From contig NZ_LZHW01000078.1 of the NCBI RefSeq assembly GCF_001667265.1, positions 46,484 to 110,483 of the forward strand: DNA of 64,000 bases, read 5' to 3'. The notes beneath the pieces were generated by a model that worked only from the letters and a program-made list of their open reading frames with translations, did not search any database and had not been told where the DNA came from. Within the stretch, counting starts at the first letter, position 1; the number at the start of each line of letters is the position of its first letter. The position numbers and the translations under genes are program-made. The DNA comes from Mycobacterium sp. ACS4331 (GTDB lineage Bacteria > Actinomycetota > Actinomycetes > Mycobacteriales > Mycobacteriaceae). Shown here piece by piece: positions 26,163-34,240 of the stretch.

Positions 26163-27326
26163 CTACCCAAGTGCGTCTTGGCACACCCGTACCGGATCGG
26201 CCACCGTCGCGATCGACGCCGCCGCCGAGCGCGCGGCCTCGGCATGGCTGCGCGAGGCAAGCACCTTGGCCGCCGCGGTGGCCAACGCCGGTCCCGACAA
26301 CGGCCGAATCAACTCGCCGCTGCCCTGCCGCACAACGCGATTGGCCATCTCCCATTGGTCACCGCCGCCGGGCACCACGACCATCGGCACCCCGGCGAGC
26401 AGGGTCTTCGACACGATGCCGTGCCCTCCCCCGCAGATCATCAGATCCGCATGGCGAAGCAGTTCGTCCTGCCGGCCCAACCCGACGACAGCCCACGCCG
26501 GAGGATTCAGATCCGCACCGCCCAGCCGAGACACCACCACCCGCGCCCTCGGCGGCAGCGCCTCCCCCGGCACCAGCGACTCGATCGCGAGCTCGGCCAA
26601 TCCCGCCGCGCCGGTGGTCGCCGTCGACGGCGCCACCACCACCAGAGGCCCGTCCCCGGGCGGCGGCGTCAGGACATCGGAGGTCGGCTCGAAGTGCAGC
26701 GGGCCCACCACCACGGCCTCGTCGGGCCAGTCGGGGCGGGGCACCTCCAGCGCGGGCAGCGTTGCGATCAGGCGGCGCAGCGGACCCGGATCGTCGGCGG
26801 GCAGGCCGATGCCGACGCGGGCCGCCGAACGCTGCGCCATCCCCTGCTTGAGTGAACGCGCCGTGAGCCTGCGCATGAGGCTGTCCCGCAGTCGTCCACG
26901 CAGCCCGGTTCCCGGCGCCAGCCCGCTGCCCACGGGCGGAAGTCCCTTGGACGGCAGGTAGAGCGGATGGGGGTTGAGTTCGACCCACGGCAAGCCGAGC
27001 AGCTCGGCGGCCATCCCGCCGCACGCGGTGATGACGTCGGAGACGATCAGATCGGGCGCGAGTTCGCCGATCACCGGAGCGTTGAGCACCGCCATCCGGG
27101 CTGCTCGCCGGTGAATCTTCTCCCCCGCGTCCGCGTCGTCGTCCTCGTCGGTGGGGTCGAGGCCCAGGAGTTCTTCGGCCTGCAGACCGGCGGCGCGGGC
27201 GGTGTCGAGCCATTCGACCCCGGTCAACAGGGTCGGCTCGGCTCCCGCGGCCCGGAATCGCTGACACAGGGCGATGGCGGGGAACGAATGCCCCGGATCG
27301 GGGCCGGCAACCACGGCGAGACGCAT
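26163..27326 (-). CDS. UGT-like glycosyltransferase, Rv2739c homologue
   Basis: A GT-B-fold glycosyltransferase of about 387 residues. The N-terminal domain starts MRLAVVAGPDPGHSFPAIAL, as in macrolide and glycolipid glycosyltransferases. The C-terminal domain has the nucleotide-sugar segment ICGGGHGIVSKTLLAGVPMVVVPGGGDQ, seen in GT1 enzymes, with the HG-x4-K pattern and final GDQ. M. tuberculosis Rv2739c is the positional equivalent. The acceptor is unknown. A GTG two codons upstream (27332) could also be the start. It is divergent from ephG. Confidence 0.86.
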   Translation of the reverse strand: MRLAVVAGPDPGHSFPAIALCQRFRAAGAEPTLLTGVEWLDTARAAGLQAEELLGLDPTDEDDDADAGEKIHRRAARMAVLNAPVIGELAPDLIVSDVITACGGMAAELLGLPWVELNPHPLYLPSKGLPPVGSGLAPGTGLRGRLRDSLMRRLTARSLKQGMAQRSAARVGIGLPADDPGPLRRLIATLPALEVPRPDWPDEAVVVGPLHFEPTSDVLTPPPGDGPLVVVAPSTATTGAAGLAELAIESLVPGEALPPRARVVVSRLGGADLNPPAWAVVGLGRQDELLRHADLMICGGGHGIVSKTLLAGVPMVVVPGGGDQWEMANRVVRQGSGELIRPLSGPALATAAAKVLASRSHAEAARSAAASIATVADPVRVCQDALG

Positions 27327-27349
27327 CGCCACAGACTGCCACAGCGGTT

Positions 27350-27355
27350 TAGGCT
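27350..27355 (+). promoter_or_regulatory. -10 element of ephG
   Basis: TAGGCT ends 6 nt before the ATG at 27362, which predicts a leaderless transcript. Confidence 0.5.
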
Positions 27356-27361
27356 GACCGC

Positions 27362-27802
27362 ATGACGGAGCAGAGCATCGAACTCAGCACTGACACTGAT
27401 GTCGCAGTCGTGGAGAAGTTCCTCTTCGCGCTGCGCGACAAGGACCTCGACACCGCGGGCAGCCTGCTCGACGACGACGTGATCTACCAGAACGTGGGCT
27501 TCCCGACCATTCGCGGGCGCGCCCGCACCATGAAGGTCTTCAAGGGCATGGAACGCGACAGCTTCGGGTTCGACGTCAAGTTCCACCGCAGCGTGGCCGA
27601 GGGCGGTTCGGTGCTCAACGAGCGCACCGACGCGCTCTCAGTCGGCCGCGTCCGGATGCAGTTCTGGGTGTGCGGGGTGTTCGAGGTGCGTGACGGCCGA
27701 ATCACGCTGTGGCGCGACTACTTCGACCTGTTCGCCATCGCCAAGGGCGTGGTGCGCGGACTGCTGGGAGCCGTGCTGCCCGCACTGCGCCCGCACTTCT
27801 GA
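27362..27802 (+). CDS. ephG: Limonene-1,2-epoxide hydrolase-type EphG
   Basis: A 146-residue epoxide hydrolase of the small, cone-shaped limonene-epoxide hydrolase family. M. tuberculosis EphG (Rv2740) opens cholesterol and fatty epoxides. The catalytic set can be placed: Arg88 and Asp90 in NERTD, an Asp in WRDYFD (119-122), and Tyr42/Asn44 that hold the water. It stands alone between divergent and convergent neighbours; the stop is 4 nt from that of pspM. Confidence 0.92.
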   Translation: MTEQSIELSTDTDVAVVEKFLFALRDKDLDTAGSLLDDDVIYQNVGFPTIRGRARTMKVFKGMERDSFGFDVKFHRSVAEGGSVLNERTDALSVGRVRMQFWVCGVFEVRDGRITLWRDYFDLFAIAKGVVRGLLGAVLPALRPHF

Positions 27803-27806
27803 GGCG

Positions 27807-28628
27807 TCAGGCGCGGCGCAGTTGACCCAGCTCGTCGAAGGCCTGCGCCCAGCCGAGCAGCTTGTCGGTCGCGGCGGTCAATTCACCGCGGTAGTCGCGC
27901 CGGGACTGCGGCCACTGGGCGGCGGCGTCCTGGCCGCCGCTGGCCGACGACACCAGTTGCGCTGCGGCGGTGACCATCTCGTTGTACTGCCGCACACCGT
28001 TGCCCAACTGTGAGGTGTAGGCGTTGATGGTCGGCACGAGGTACTGACGCGACGAGGCGTTGGTGGTGACCGCGCGTTCCATCGACACCACCTCGGACGC
28101 GGTCGCCGCCATCGCGGTCGCGGTCTGGTTCGCCGCGGCCGTGAGGTCGGCGATCTCGTCGGCGGGCAGCAGGCGATTGCGCTCCATCACGCCGAGCAGT
28201 GAGAACAGCCCACGCTCGGAGGCGCCGAGGGCGTACATCGCCGGCCGGGCCGCCGAACCATGCGGGGGCAGGCGACGCGTGGCCGCCGGCCGCTGCGCCG
28301 GAAGCGGCGTCGCGCGCAGCCAGCGGTAGCGCAGGAACGCCAGTGTCATCGGGAAGGCCGCACCCGCCGCGATCAGGCCCGTGATCAGCAGCGCCCACAC
28401 CGGCGTGTTCCAGGTCGCCAGCAGGGCGGTGACCAACGCGAAGAACGCGGTGCCGAACCCGAAGAGCAGGCCGATCCGCAACGCCCACTTGCGTTTACGC
28501 AGCAGCCGAGCCCGTGGGTCTGCGGCCACGCTCAGCTTGTGGGCGACGACGTCAGCGGCTTCGCTGACACCGTCAAGCCCACGCTGCAGAACCGCGCTCC
28601 ACTGCTTGGCGAAGGGCTTGGCTGCCAT
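27807..28628 (-). CDS. pspM: Phage-shock membrane protein PspM (Rv2743c homologue)
   Basis: A 273-residue membrane protein with two adjacent transmembrane helices at about residues 48-95, a Pro/Arg-rich stretch and a long helical C-terminal region. In M. tuberculosis PspM recruits PspA to the membrane as part of the ClgR-PspA-PspM-PspN envelope-stress system. It is the third gene of clgR-pspA-pspM and starts 16 nt after pspA. The fourth member, Rv2742c/pspN, is not here: the next gene is the convergent ephG. Confidence 0.86.
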   Translation of the reverse strand: MAAKPFAKQWSAVLQRGLDGVSEAADVVAHKLSVAADPRARLLRKRKWALRIGLLFGFGTAFFALVTALLATWNTPVWALLITGLIAAGAAFPMTLAFLRYRWLRATPLPAQRPAATRRLPPHGSAARPAMYALGASERGLFSLLGVMERNRLLPADEIADLTAAANQTATAMAATASEVVSMERAVTTNASSRQYLVPTINAYTSQLGNGVRQYNEMVTAAAQLVSSASGGQDAAAQWPQSRRDYRGELTAATDKLLGWAQAFDELGQLRRA

Positions 28629-28644
28629 CGAGACGTCTCCTGGT

Positions 28645-29448
28645 CTATTGACTGAGCGGCTTTTCGGCGCTGGGCTCCACCGACGGCGCCGCCGGGGTGG
28701 CGTCCGCGGACCCAGCGGTCAGCGAGTCACCCCGCATCGAGGCGCGGATCTGCTCCAACCGCGAGTGCCCGGCCATCTGCACACTGGCCTGCTGAACCTC
28801 CATCATGCGGCCCTGCACCGAGTTCTGCGCCAGTTCGGCCTCGCCCATCGCGTTGGCGTACCGGCGCTCGATCTTGTCGCGCACCTCGTCGAGGCTGGGC
28901 GTGTTGCCCGGCGCCGCGATCTCGGTCATCGACCGCAGCGAGGCGCTGACCTGTTCCTGCATCTTGGCCTGCTCGAGCTGGGACAGCAGCTTGGTGCGCT
29001 CGGCGATCTTCTGCTGCAGCACCATCGCGTTCTGCTCGACGGCCTTCTTGGCCTGCCCCGCGGCCTGCAGCGCCTGGTCGTGCAGGGACTTGAGGTCTTC
29101 GACGCTCTGCTCAGCGGTCACCAGTTGGGCCGCGAACGCCTCGGCGGCGTTGTTGTACTCGGTGGCCTTGGCGGCGTCGCCGGCGGCGACCGCCTGATCG
29201 GCCAGCGTGATCGCCTGGCGCACATTGGCCTGGAGCTTCTCGATGTCGGCCAGCTGCCGGTTCAGGCGCATCTCGAGTTGGCGCTGGTTACCGATCACCT
29301 GCGCGGCCTGCTGCGACAACGCCTGGTGCTGCCGCTGGGCCTCCTCGATGGCCTGCTGAATCTGCACCTTGGGATCGGCGTGCTCATCGATCTTCGAGTT
29401 GAACAGCGCCATCAGGTAGCGCCACGCCTTAACGAACGGATTGGCCAT
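28645..29448 (-). CDS. pspA: Phage-shock protein A homologue (35-kDa antigen)
   Basis: A 267-residue PspA/IM30-family protein (ESCRT-III-like). It is almost wholly helical coiled coil from residue 25 to about 220 and starts with the amphipathic MANPFVKAWRYLMALFNSKI that binds stressed membranes. The C-terminal about 40 residues are disordered and Ser/Ala/Pro-rich. The ATG at 29448 matches the start of Rv2744c; an upstream in-frame start at 29490 has no support. It follows clgR by 115 nt. Confidence 0.94.
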   Translation of the reverse strand: MANPFVKAWRYLMALFNSKIDEHADPKVQIQQAIEEAQRQHQALSQQAAQVIGNQRQLEMRLNRQLADIEKLQANVRQAITLADQAVAAGDAAKATEYNNAAEAFAAQLVTAEQSVEDLKSLHDQALQAAGQAKKAVEQNAMVLQQKIAERTKLLSQLEQAKMQEQVSASLRSMTEIAAPGNTPSLDEVRDKIERRYANAMGEAELAQNSVQGRMMEVQQASVQMAGHSRLEQIRASMRGDSLTAGSADATPAAPSVEPSAEKPLSQ

Positions 29449-29563
29449 GAGTACATGCCGCCTAACGTTGTCGGTGTCTGCCGGACTCACCCTGCGTTGA
29501 CCAATTTATCGGGTCAGCGCAGTTCACCACACTCTCGGACCCAAATCGGGCCAAGGACACGGC

Positions 29564-29890
29564 TCAGGCGACCGCCATGGAGACGACCGGTGGGATCACG
29601 ACCTTGGTGCCGGCGTCGATCCGCGTGGGCCCAGCCGTCGACATCGCGGACCGCTCATGGCGCGCCATGTGCTCGCCGGCGTCCGACAGCACCTCGGACA
29701 ACGGCACGTCCAGCGCCGTGCAGATCGCGTTGAGCAGCTCGCTGGAGGCCTCTTTCCGGCCGCGTTCGACCTCGGACAGGTAGCCGAGGCTGACCCGCGC
29801 CGAGTCGGAGACCTCACGCAGGGTGCGTCCCTGGGAGGTGCGGGCCCGACGCAGCACATCGCCGACCACCTCGCGCAGCAGAAGCGTCAT
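29564..29890 (-). CDS. clgR: Transcriptional regulator ClgR
   Basis: A 108-residue XRE-type activator (Rv2745c homologue) that turns on clp proteases and the psp genes under envelope stress. The helix-turn-helix covers about residues 8-65: GRTLREVSDSARVSLGYLSE with VERGRKEAS in the recognition part. The protein ends in hydrophobic SMAVA, which resembles the Ala-rich C-terminal tags by which ClgR is itself degraded by Clp; that point is inference. Upstream lie a SigE-like promoter and a ClgR-type box (29957-29986), which would give stress induction and autoregulation. Confidence 0.93.
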   Translation of the reverse strand: MTLLLREVVGDVLRRARTSQGRTLREVSDSARVSLGYLSEVERGRKEASSELLNAICTALDVPLSEVLSDAGEHMARHERSAMSTAGPTRIDAGTKVVIPPVVSMAVA

Positions 29891-29956
29891 CGTGTCTCCT
29901 TCAGCTTTTGGGGAGCGGACCTCGCCATGGACCGGCCATGGGTGGACCTTGTGATG

Positions 29957-29974
29957 ACAACGCCGGAGGCGTTC
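29957..29974. promoter_or_regulatory. ClgR-binding-site candidate
   Basis: The 18 bases match the corynebacterial ClgR motif WNNWCGCYNANRGCGWWS (recalled from the literature) at 17 positions; only the central A is G. The core AACGCC-GGA-GGCGTT is a perfect 6-bp inverted repeat. It covers the -10 of the clgR promoter and touches the pgsA stop. Confidence 0.6.
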
Positions 29975-29986
29975 AGTTTGGTTCCC
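29959..29986 (-). promoter_or_regulatory. SigE-like promoter of clgR
   Basis: Read on the minus strand, GGGAACC (29986-29980) and CGTT (29962-29959) are 17 nt apart and resemble the ECF SigE consensus GGAAC and CGTT. M. tuberculosis clgR is known to be SigE-dependent. It lies at the end of pgsA and about 70 nt from the clgR start. Confidence 0.6.
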
Positions 29987-30587
29987 GGGGAACCGTTCGA
30001 AAATCTCGCATCGCAGACAGCAGGTAGTCGATGCCGGTGACGATCGTCAGCACGATCGCGGCCCACATCACCACCCAGGCCGTGGTCAGCCACACCGACG
30101 GCCAGGCGTGCAGCGGCAGAATGAACAGACCGATGGCGACGGCCTGGACCAGGGTCTTGAGCTTGCCGCCGCGACTGGCCGGGATGACCCCGCGGCGCAG
30201 AACGGCGAACCGCAGGACCGTGATGCCCACCTCGCGACAGAGCACGACCACCGTGACCCACCAGGGCAGATCCCCCAGCATGGACAGCCCGATCAGCGCC
30301 GAGCCGATCAGCAGTTTGTCGGCGATCGGGTCGGCCAGCTTGCCGAATTCGGTGACGATGTCGTACTTGCGGGCGATCTGCCCGTCCAGCCGATCTGTGA
30401 TCACGGCCACGGCAAAGATCACGAATGCCACGATCCGGCTGCCGAACTCATGGCCGTCACCGACGAAGAGGACCAACAGGAACACCGGAACGAGGACCAG
30501 CCTGAACGCGGTGAGCAGGTTCGCAACGTTGGCGATCGAGGGGCCCGGGGCCGCAGGCTGAGTCTCTGGTTGCCCCGTCACCGCCAC
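29973..30587 (-). CDS. pgsA: CDP-diacylglycerol-glycerol-3-phosphate phosphatidyltransferase
   Basis: Makes phosphatidylglycerol phosphate, the entry to phosphatidylglycerol and cardiolipin. It is a membrane enzyme of 204 residues. The CDP-alcohol phosphotransferase motif D-G-x2-A-R-x8-G-x3-D-x3-D is complete, from Asp68 to Asp90. Six or so helices follow from residue 22. It corresponds to Rv2746c (pgsA3). The clgR promoter is embedded at its 3' end, and argA is divergent at its 5' side. Confidence 0.94.
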   Translation of the reverse strand: MAVTGQPETQPAAPGPSIANVANLLTAFRLVLVPVFLLVLFVGDGHEFGSRIVAFVIFAVAVITDRLDGQIARKYDIVTEFGKLADPIADKLLIGSALIGLSMLGDLPWWVTVVVLCREVGITVLRFAVLRRGVIPASRGGKLKTLVQAVAIGLFILPLHAWPSVWLTTAWVVMWAAIVLTIVTGIDYLLSAMRDFRTVPREPN

Positions 30588-30623
30588 AGAATATCCGGTG
30601 GCGTCCTCGCGATCGGCAACCGA

Positions 30624-30629
30624 TACTGT
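30624..30629 (+). promoter_or_regulatory. -10 element of argA
   Basis: TACTGT ends 6 nt before the GTG at 30636, so argA is probably leaderless. Confidence 0.5.
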
Positions 30630-30635
30630 CCACCC

Positions 30636-31148
30636 GTGAGCGACCCCCAGACCATCTCACCGATTGTGCGCCGTGCCCGGACCTCCGATGTGCCCGCCAT
30701 CAAGCGTCTCGTCGACACCTACGCGGGCAAGATCCTGCTTGAGAAGAACCTGGTCACGCTCTACGAATCGGTTCAGGAGTTCTGGGTCGCCGAACTCGAC
30801 GGCGAGGTGGTCGGGTGCGGTGCGCTGCACGTGATGTGGTCGGATCTCGGCGAGGTCCGCACCGTCGCGGTCGACCCCAGGGTCAAGGGGCGCGGGGCCG
30901 GACACGCCGTGGTCCAGAAGCTGCTCGAGGTGGCCCGCGAACTGCAGCTGCAGCGCCTGTTCGTGCTCACCTTCGAGACTGAGTTCTTCGGCCGGCACGG
31001 ATTCCGGGAGATCGAGGGCACACCCGTGACGGCCGAGGTGTACGAGGAGATGTGCCGGTCCTATGACATCGGCGTGGCGGAGTTTCTGGACCTGAGCTAC
31101 GTCAAACCCAACATCCTGGGCAACACGCGGATGCTGCTGATCCTGTAG
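30636..31148 (+). CDS. argA: L-glutamate N-acetyltransferase ArgA
   Basis: A short, single-domain GNAT acetyltransferase of 170 residues that makes N-acetylglutamate, the first intermediate of arginine synthesis; M. tuberculosis Rv2747 is the model. The acetyl-CoA site is V-D-P-R-V-K-G-R-G-A-G-H with the R/Q-x-x-G-x-G/A pattern. A second family mark is FETEFFGRHGF. It lacks the kinase-like domain of enterobacterial ArgA. The GTG start at 30636 is supported by the -10 just upstream. A strong hairpin follows the stop. Confidence 0.9.
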   Translation: MSDPQTISPIVRRARTSDVPAIKRLVDTYAGKILLEKNLVTLYESVQEFWVAELDGEVVGCGALHVMWSDLGEVRTVAVDPRVKGRGAGHAVVQKLLEVARELQLQRLFVLTFETEFFGRHGFREIEGTPVTAEVYEEMCRSYDIGVAEFLDLSYVKPNILGNTRMLLIL

Positions 31149-31157
31149 ACCGCGCTC

Positions 31158-31184
31158 CGCGAGCGACCGGTGTGGTCGCTCGCG
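31158..31184. terminator. Strong hairpin between argA and ftsK
   Basis: CGCGAGCGACC-GGTGT-GGTCGCTCGCG is a perfect 11-bp stem with a 5-nt loop, placed 10 nt after the argA stop and 16 nt from the ftsK stop. It is symmetrical and could terminate both transcripts. No T-run follows, as is usual in mycobacteria. Confidence 0.7.
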
Positions 31185-31199
31185 GGCTGCGAACCAGGG

Positions 31200-33785
31200 T
31201 CAGAACGGCGCGTCGTCGTCGTCGGCGTCGTCCCCGTTGGCGTCGGACCCGCCGCGGATCAGGGCCAGCGTGCCCGCCAGCTCGTCCGGCTTGACCAGCA
31301 CCTCGCGCGCCTTCGAGCCCTCCGACGGACCGACGATCCCACGGGTCTCCATGAGATCCATCAGGCGGCCGGCCTTGGCGAAACCGACCCGCAGCTTGCG
31401 CTGCAGCATCGAGGTCGAGCCGAACTGCGAGGACACCACCAGTTCGACGGCCTGCAGCAGAACGTCCATGTCGTCGCCGATGTCGGGGTCGACATCCTTG
31501 CGCTCGCCGGCCTTGACCGCCGTGACGCCCTCGGTGTACTCGGGCTCGGCCTGTTCCTTGGTGGCGCTGACGACGGCGTGGATCTCCTCGTCGGTGATGA
31601 ACGCGCCCTGCAGACGAATCGGCTTGTTGGCGCCCATCGGCAGAAACAGCCCGTCGCCCATACCGATCAGCTTCTCGGCACCGGGCTGGTCCAGGATCAC
31701 GCGGCTGTCGGTCAGCGAGGACGTCGCGAACGCCAACCGGGACGGCACGTTGGTCTTGATCAGGCCCGTGACGACGTCCACCGACGGGCGCTGCGTGGCC
31801 AGCACCAGGTGGATGCCGGCGGCACGCGCCTTCTGGGTGATCCGGACGATGGCCTCTTCGACGTCGCGGGGTGCGGTCATCATCAGGTCGGCGAGCTCGT
31901 CGACGATGGCCAGGATGTACGGGTACGGCTTGTACACCCGCTGGCTGCCCAGCGGCGCGGAGATCTCACCCGACCGCACCTTTTCGTTGAACACGTCGAT
32001 GTGCCGCACCCGCGAGGCCTGCATGTCCTGATAGCGCTGTTCCATCTCCTCGACCAGCCAGGCCAACGCGGCGGCGGCCTTCTTGGGTTCGGTGATGATC
32101 GGCGTGATCAGGTGCGGAATGCCTTCGTAGGGCGTGAGTTCCACCATCTTCGGGTCGATCAGGATCATCCTGACCTCCTCCGGGGTGGCGCGCGCCAGCA
32201 GCGACACCAGCATGGAGTTGACGAAGCTGGACTTACCCGAACCCGTCGAACCGGCGACCAGCAGGTGCGGCATCTTGGCGAGGTTGGCCGAGATGAAGTC
32301 GCCCTCGATGTCCTTGCCCAGCCCGATCACCAACGGGTGATGGTCACGACGCGTGGACGGTGCGGTGAGCACGTCGGCCAGGCGCACCATCTCGCGGTCG
32401 GTGTTGGGCACCTCGATGCCCACGGCGGACTTGCCGGGGATCGGCGCGAGCATGCGGACGCTCTCGGTGGCCACCGCATAGGCGATGTTGCGGTGCAGCG
32501 CGGTGATCTTCTCGACCTTCACACCGGGCCCGAGCTCCACCTCGTAGCGCGTGACCGTCGGTCCGCGCGTGCATCCGGTCACGGCCGCGTCGACCTTGAA
32601 CTGCTGCAGCACCGAGGTGATCGCGTTCTCCATCGCCTCGTTGGCGGCACTTCGCAGCTTGGGCGGATCCCCCGCGACCAGCAGGTCGAGTGACGGCAGC
32701 GTGTAGGGGCCCTCGACGACGCGGTCGAGGGTCCTGTCGAGCACCTTGGTGTCCTTGAGCTCCCGCGTGTCGGCATCCTCCTTGGGCGCCTTGCGCTTTC
32801 GCGGACGGGGTGCCACAACCGGTTCGGGGACGGTCGGTGCGTCGGTGAGCGCCGCCTCGTCCAGCGGATAGTTCTCCTGCGGTGTCCCACCGGGCCACGA
32901 CTGCGGTTCGTCACCCGCATAGGCCACCGGGTCGTCGTAGTAGCCGTCGGAGAAGTCCTGAACATCGTCGTCGGCGGACTCGTCGTACTCGTCGTAGTCG
33001 TCGTACTCGTCGTCGTAGCGGTCGTCCTCGTAGCGGCCCAGCTTCGTGCTGAACATGTGGTGCAGCGTCGCGGGCACGTCACGGATTGTGGTGCCGGTCA
33101 ACAGCAGAATCCCGAACACCGCCCCCATGAACAGCAGCGGCGCCGCGATCCAGGGCGTCAGACCCTCCGACAGCGGGCCCCCGATGGCGAACCCGACGAA
33201 GCCCGCCGCCTCCTGGCGGGCACCCGGCGCCGCAGGCGAACCCGCCCACAGATGCCACAGGCCCAACACCGGCAGCCCGATCATCGCGGCGCCCAGGATC
33301 AGGCGGGGCCGCACCTCGGGGTTCGGCGCGGTACGCATCAGCACGACGGCGATGCCGCCGATGAGCAGCGGCAGCACCACCACCGCCGACCCGACCAGGG
33401 TCCGCAGTGCGCCGTCGATCCAGGCACCGACGGGGCCCGCGGCCTCGAACCACGAACTGGCGGCGATCACGACCGCGACCCCGAGCAGCGCCAACGCGAT
33501 GCCGTCGCGCCGGTGTCCGGGATCGATGTCGCGGGCCCGGCCGACCGAGCGCGCGGTGCTGCCCGCGCCGCGCGCCAGCATCAGCCATGTCGCGCGCGAG
33601 GCGCGCCCGACGGCGACCCCCGCAGCCGCCACCGGAGAAGGCTGATTCCTCGGCCGGCGGGCCGGAGCCTTCTTTCGGGGCGGCGCGGGCCGCTTGGGTT
33701 TGGGGCCCGACTTCGAGCTGGTCCGCGACGTGGCGCCTGACCTGCTCGTTTTGGCGCCGGATCGGGCGACGGTCTTACTAGCCAT
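31200..33785 (-). CDS. ftsK: DNA translocase FtsK
   Basis: An 861-residue septal DNA pump that clears chromosomes at division. The N-terminal 60 residues are very basic (Lys/Arg/Ser/Pro). Four membrane helices lie between about 98 and 270. An acidic linker follows, with runs of Asp and Tyr encoded by GTC/GTA-rich repeats at about 32960-33030. The motor has Walker A AGSTGSGKSSFVN, Walker B YILAIVDELADLMM and the TQRPSVDVVTG segment; the gamma winged helix (FGSTSMLQRKLRVGFAKAGR) is at the C-terminus and would read polar sequence motifs. The ATG at 33785 sits 7 nt after a TAGGCT hexamer, so the transcript is probably leaderless. Confidence 0.96.
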   Translation of the reverse strand: MASKTVARSGAKTSRSGATSRTSSKSGPKPKRPAPPRKKAPARRPRNQPSPVAAAGVAVGRASRATWLMLARGAGSTARSVGRARDIDPGHRRDGIALALLGVAVVIAASSWFEAAGPVGAWIDGALRTLVGSAVVVLPLLIGGIAVVLMRTAPNPEVRPRLILGAAMIGLPVLGLWHLWAGSPAAPGARQEAAGFVGFAIGGPLSEGLTPWIAAPLLFMGAVFGILLLTGTTIRDVPATLHHMFSTKLGRYEDDRYDDEYDDYDEYDESADDDVQDFSDGYYDDPVAYAGDEPQSWPGGTPQENYPLDEAALTDAPTVPEPVVAPRPRKRKAPKEDADTRELKDTKVLDRTLDRVVEGPYTLPSLDLLVAGDPPKLRSAANEAMENAITSVLQQFKVDAAVTGCTRGPTVTRYEVELGPGVKVEKITALHRNIAYAVATESVRMLAPIPGKSAVGIEVPNTDREMVRLADVLTAPSTRRDHHPLVIGLGKDIEGDFISANLAKMPHLLVAGSTGSGKSSFVNSMLVSLLARATPEEVRMILIDPKMVELTPYEGIPHLITPIITEPKKAAAALAWLVEEMEQRYQDMQASRVRHIDVFNEKVRSGEISAPLGSQRVYKPYPYILAIVDELADLMMTAPRDVEEAIVRITQKARAAGIHLVLATQRPSVDVVTGLIKTNVPSRLAFATSSLTDSRVILDQPGAEKLIGMGDGLFLPMGANKPIRLQGAFITDEEIHAVVSATKEQAEPEYTEGVTAVKAGERKDVDPDIGDDMDVLLQAVELVVSSQFGSTSMLQRKLRVGFAKAGRLMDLMETRGIVGPSEGSKAREVLVKPDELAGTLALIRGGSDANGDDADDDDAPF

Positions 33786-33792
33786 GCGGGCC

Positions 33793-33798
33793 AGCCTA
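33793..33798 (-). promoter_or_regulatory. -10 element of ftsK
   Basis: TAGGCT on the minus strand, 7 nt before the ATG at 33785. Confidence 0.5.
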
Positions 33799-33924
33799 AT
33801 CGCATAGACACCATCTGCACCATCCGCCACACTGGTCACGCGACCCCGCCGAGACCTGTTCGTTATCTGCGTCCCACTAGGGTGAAGGGCGTCACACGTC
33901 GGTTCCATCGAGGAGCAGCACCAC

Positions 33925-34239
33925 ATGCCAGTAGTCGTCGTTGCCACCATGACCGCCAAGCCCGAATCCATCGACACGGTGCGGGCCGCCTGCACCGCGG
34001 CGATCGAGGAGGTGCACTCCGAGCCCGGGTGCCAGCTCTACTCCCTGCACGAGGCCAACGGCACGTTCGTGTTCATCGAGCAGTGGGCCGACGAGGAGGC
34101 CCTCAAGACCCACAGCACCGCCCCCGCGATCGGCAAGCTGTTCGGCGCCGTCGGTGAGCACCTCGACGGCGCTCCCGACATCAAGATGCTGGCCCCGGTG
34201 GTGGCCGGCGATCCGGCCAAGGGCCAACTGCGGCCCTGA
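33925..34239 (+). CDS. Antibiotic-biosynthesis-type monooxygenase (ABM), Rv2749 homologue
   Basis: A 104-residue dimeric ferredoxin-like protein of the ABM/YgiN family, which includes quinol monooxygenases. The family pattern is complete: VVVATMTAKPE, a helix, EPGCQLYSLHE, then FVFIEQWADEEALKTH. It is cofactor-free in known cases. GAGGAG precedes the ATG, and a TAGGGT hexamer lies about 40 nt upstream (33879-33884). The SDR gene starts 1 nt after its stop, so they are one operon. Confidence 0.85.
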   Translation: MPVVVVATMTAKPESIDTVRAACTAAIEEVHSEPGCQLYSLHEANGTFVFIEQWADEEALKTHSTAPAIGKLFGAVGEHLDGAPDIKMLAPVVAGDPAKGQLRP

Positions 34240-34240
34240 G

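Noticed and set aside
32950..33030. Repeated GTCGTC/GTAGTC triplets
   Set aside because: These are codons of the Asp/Tyr/Glu-rich linker of FtsK, not a separate repeat or CRISPR.
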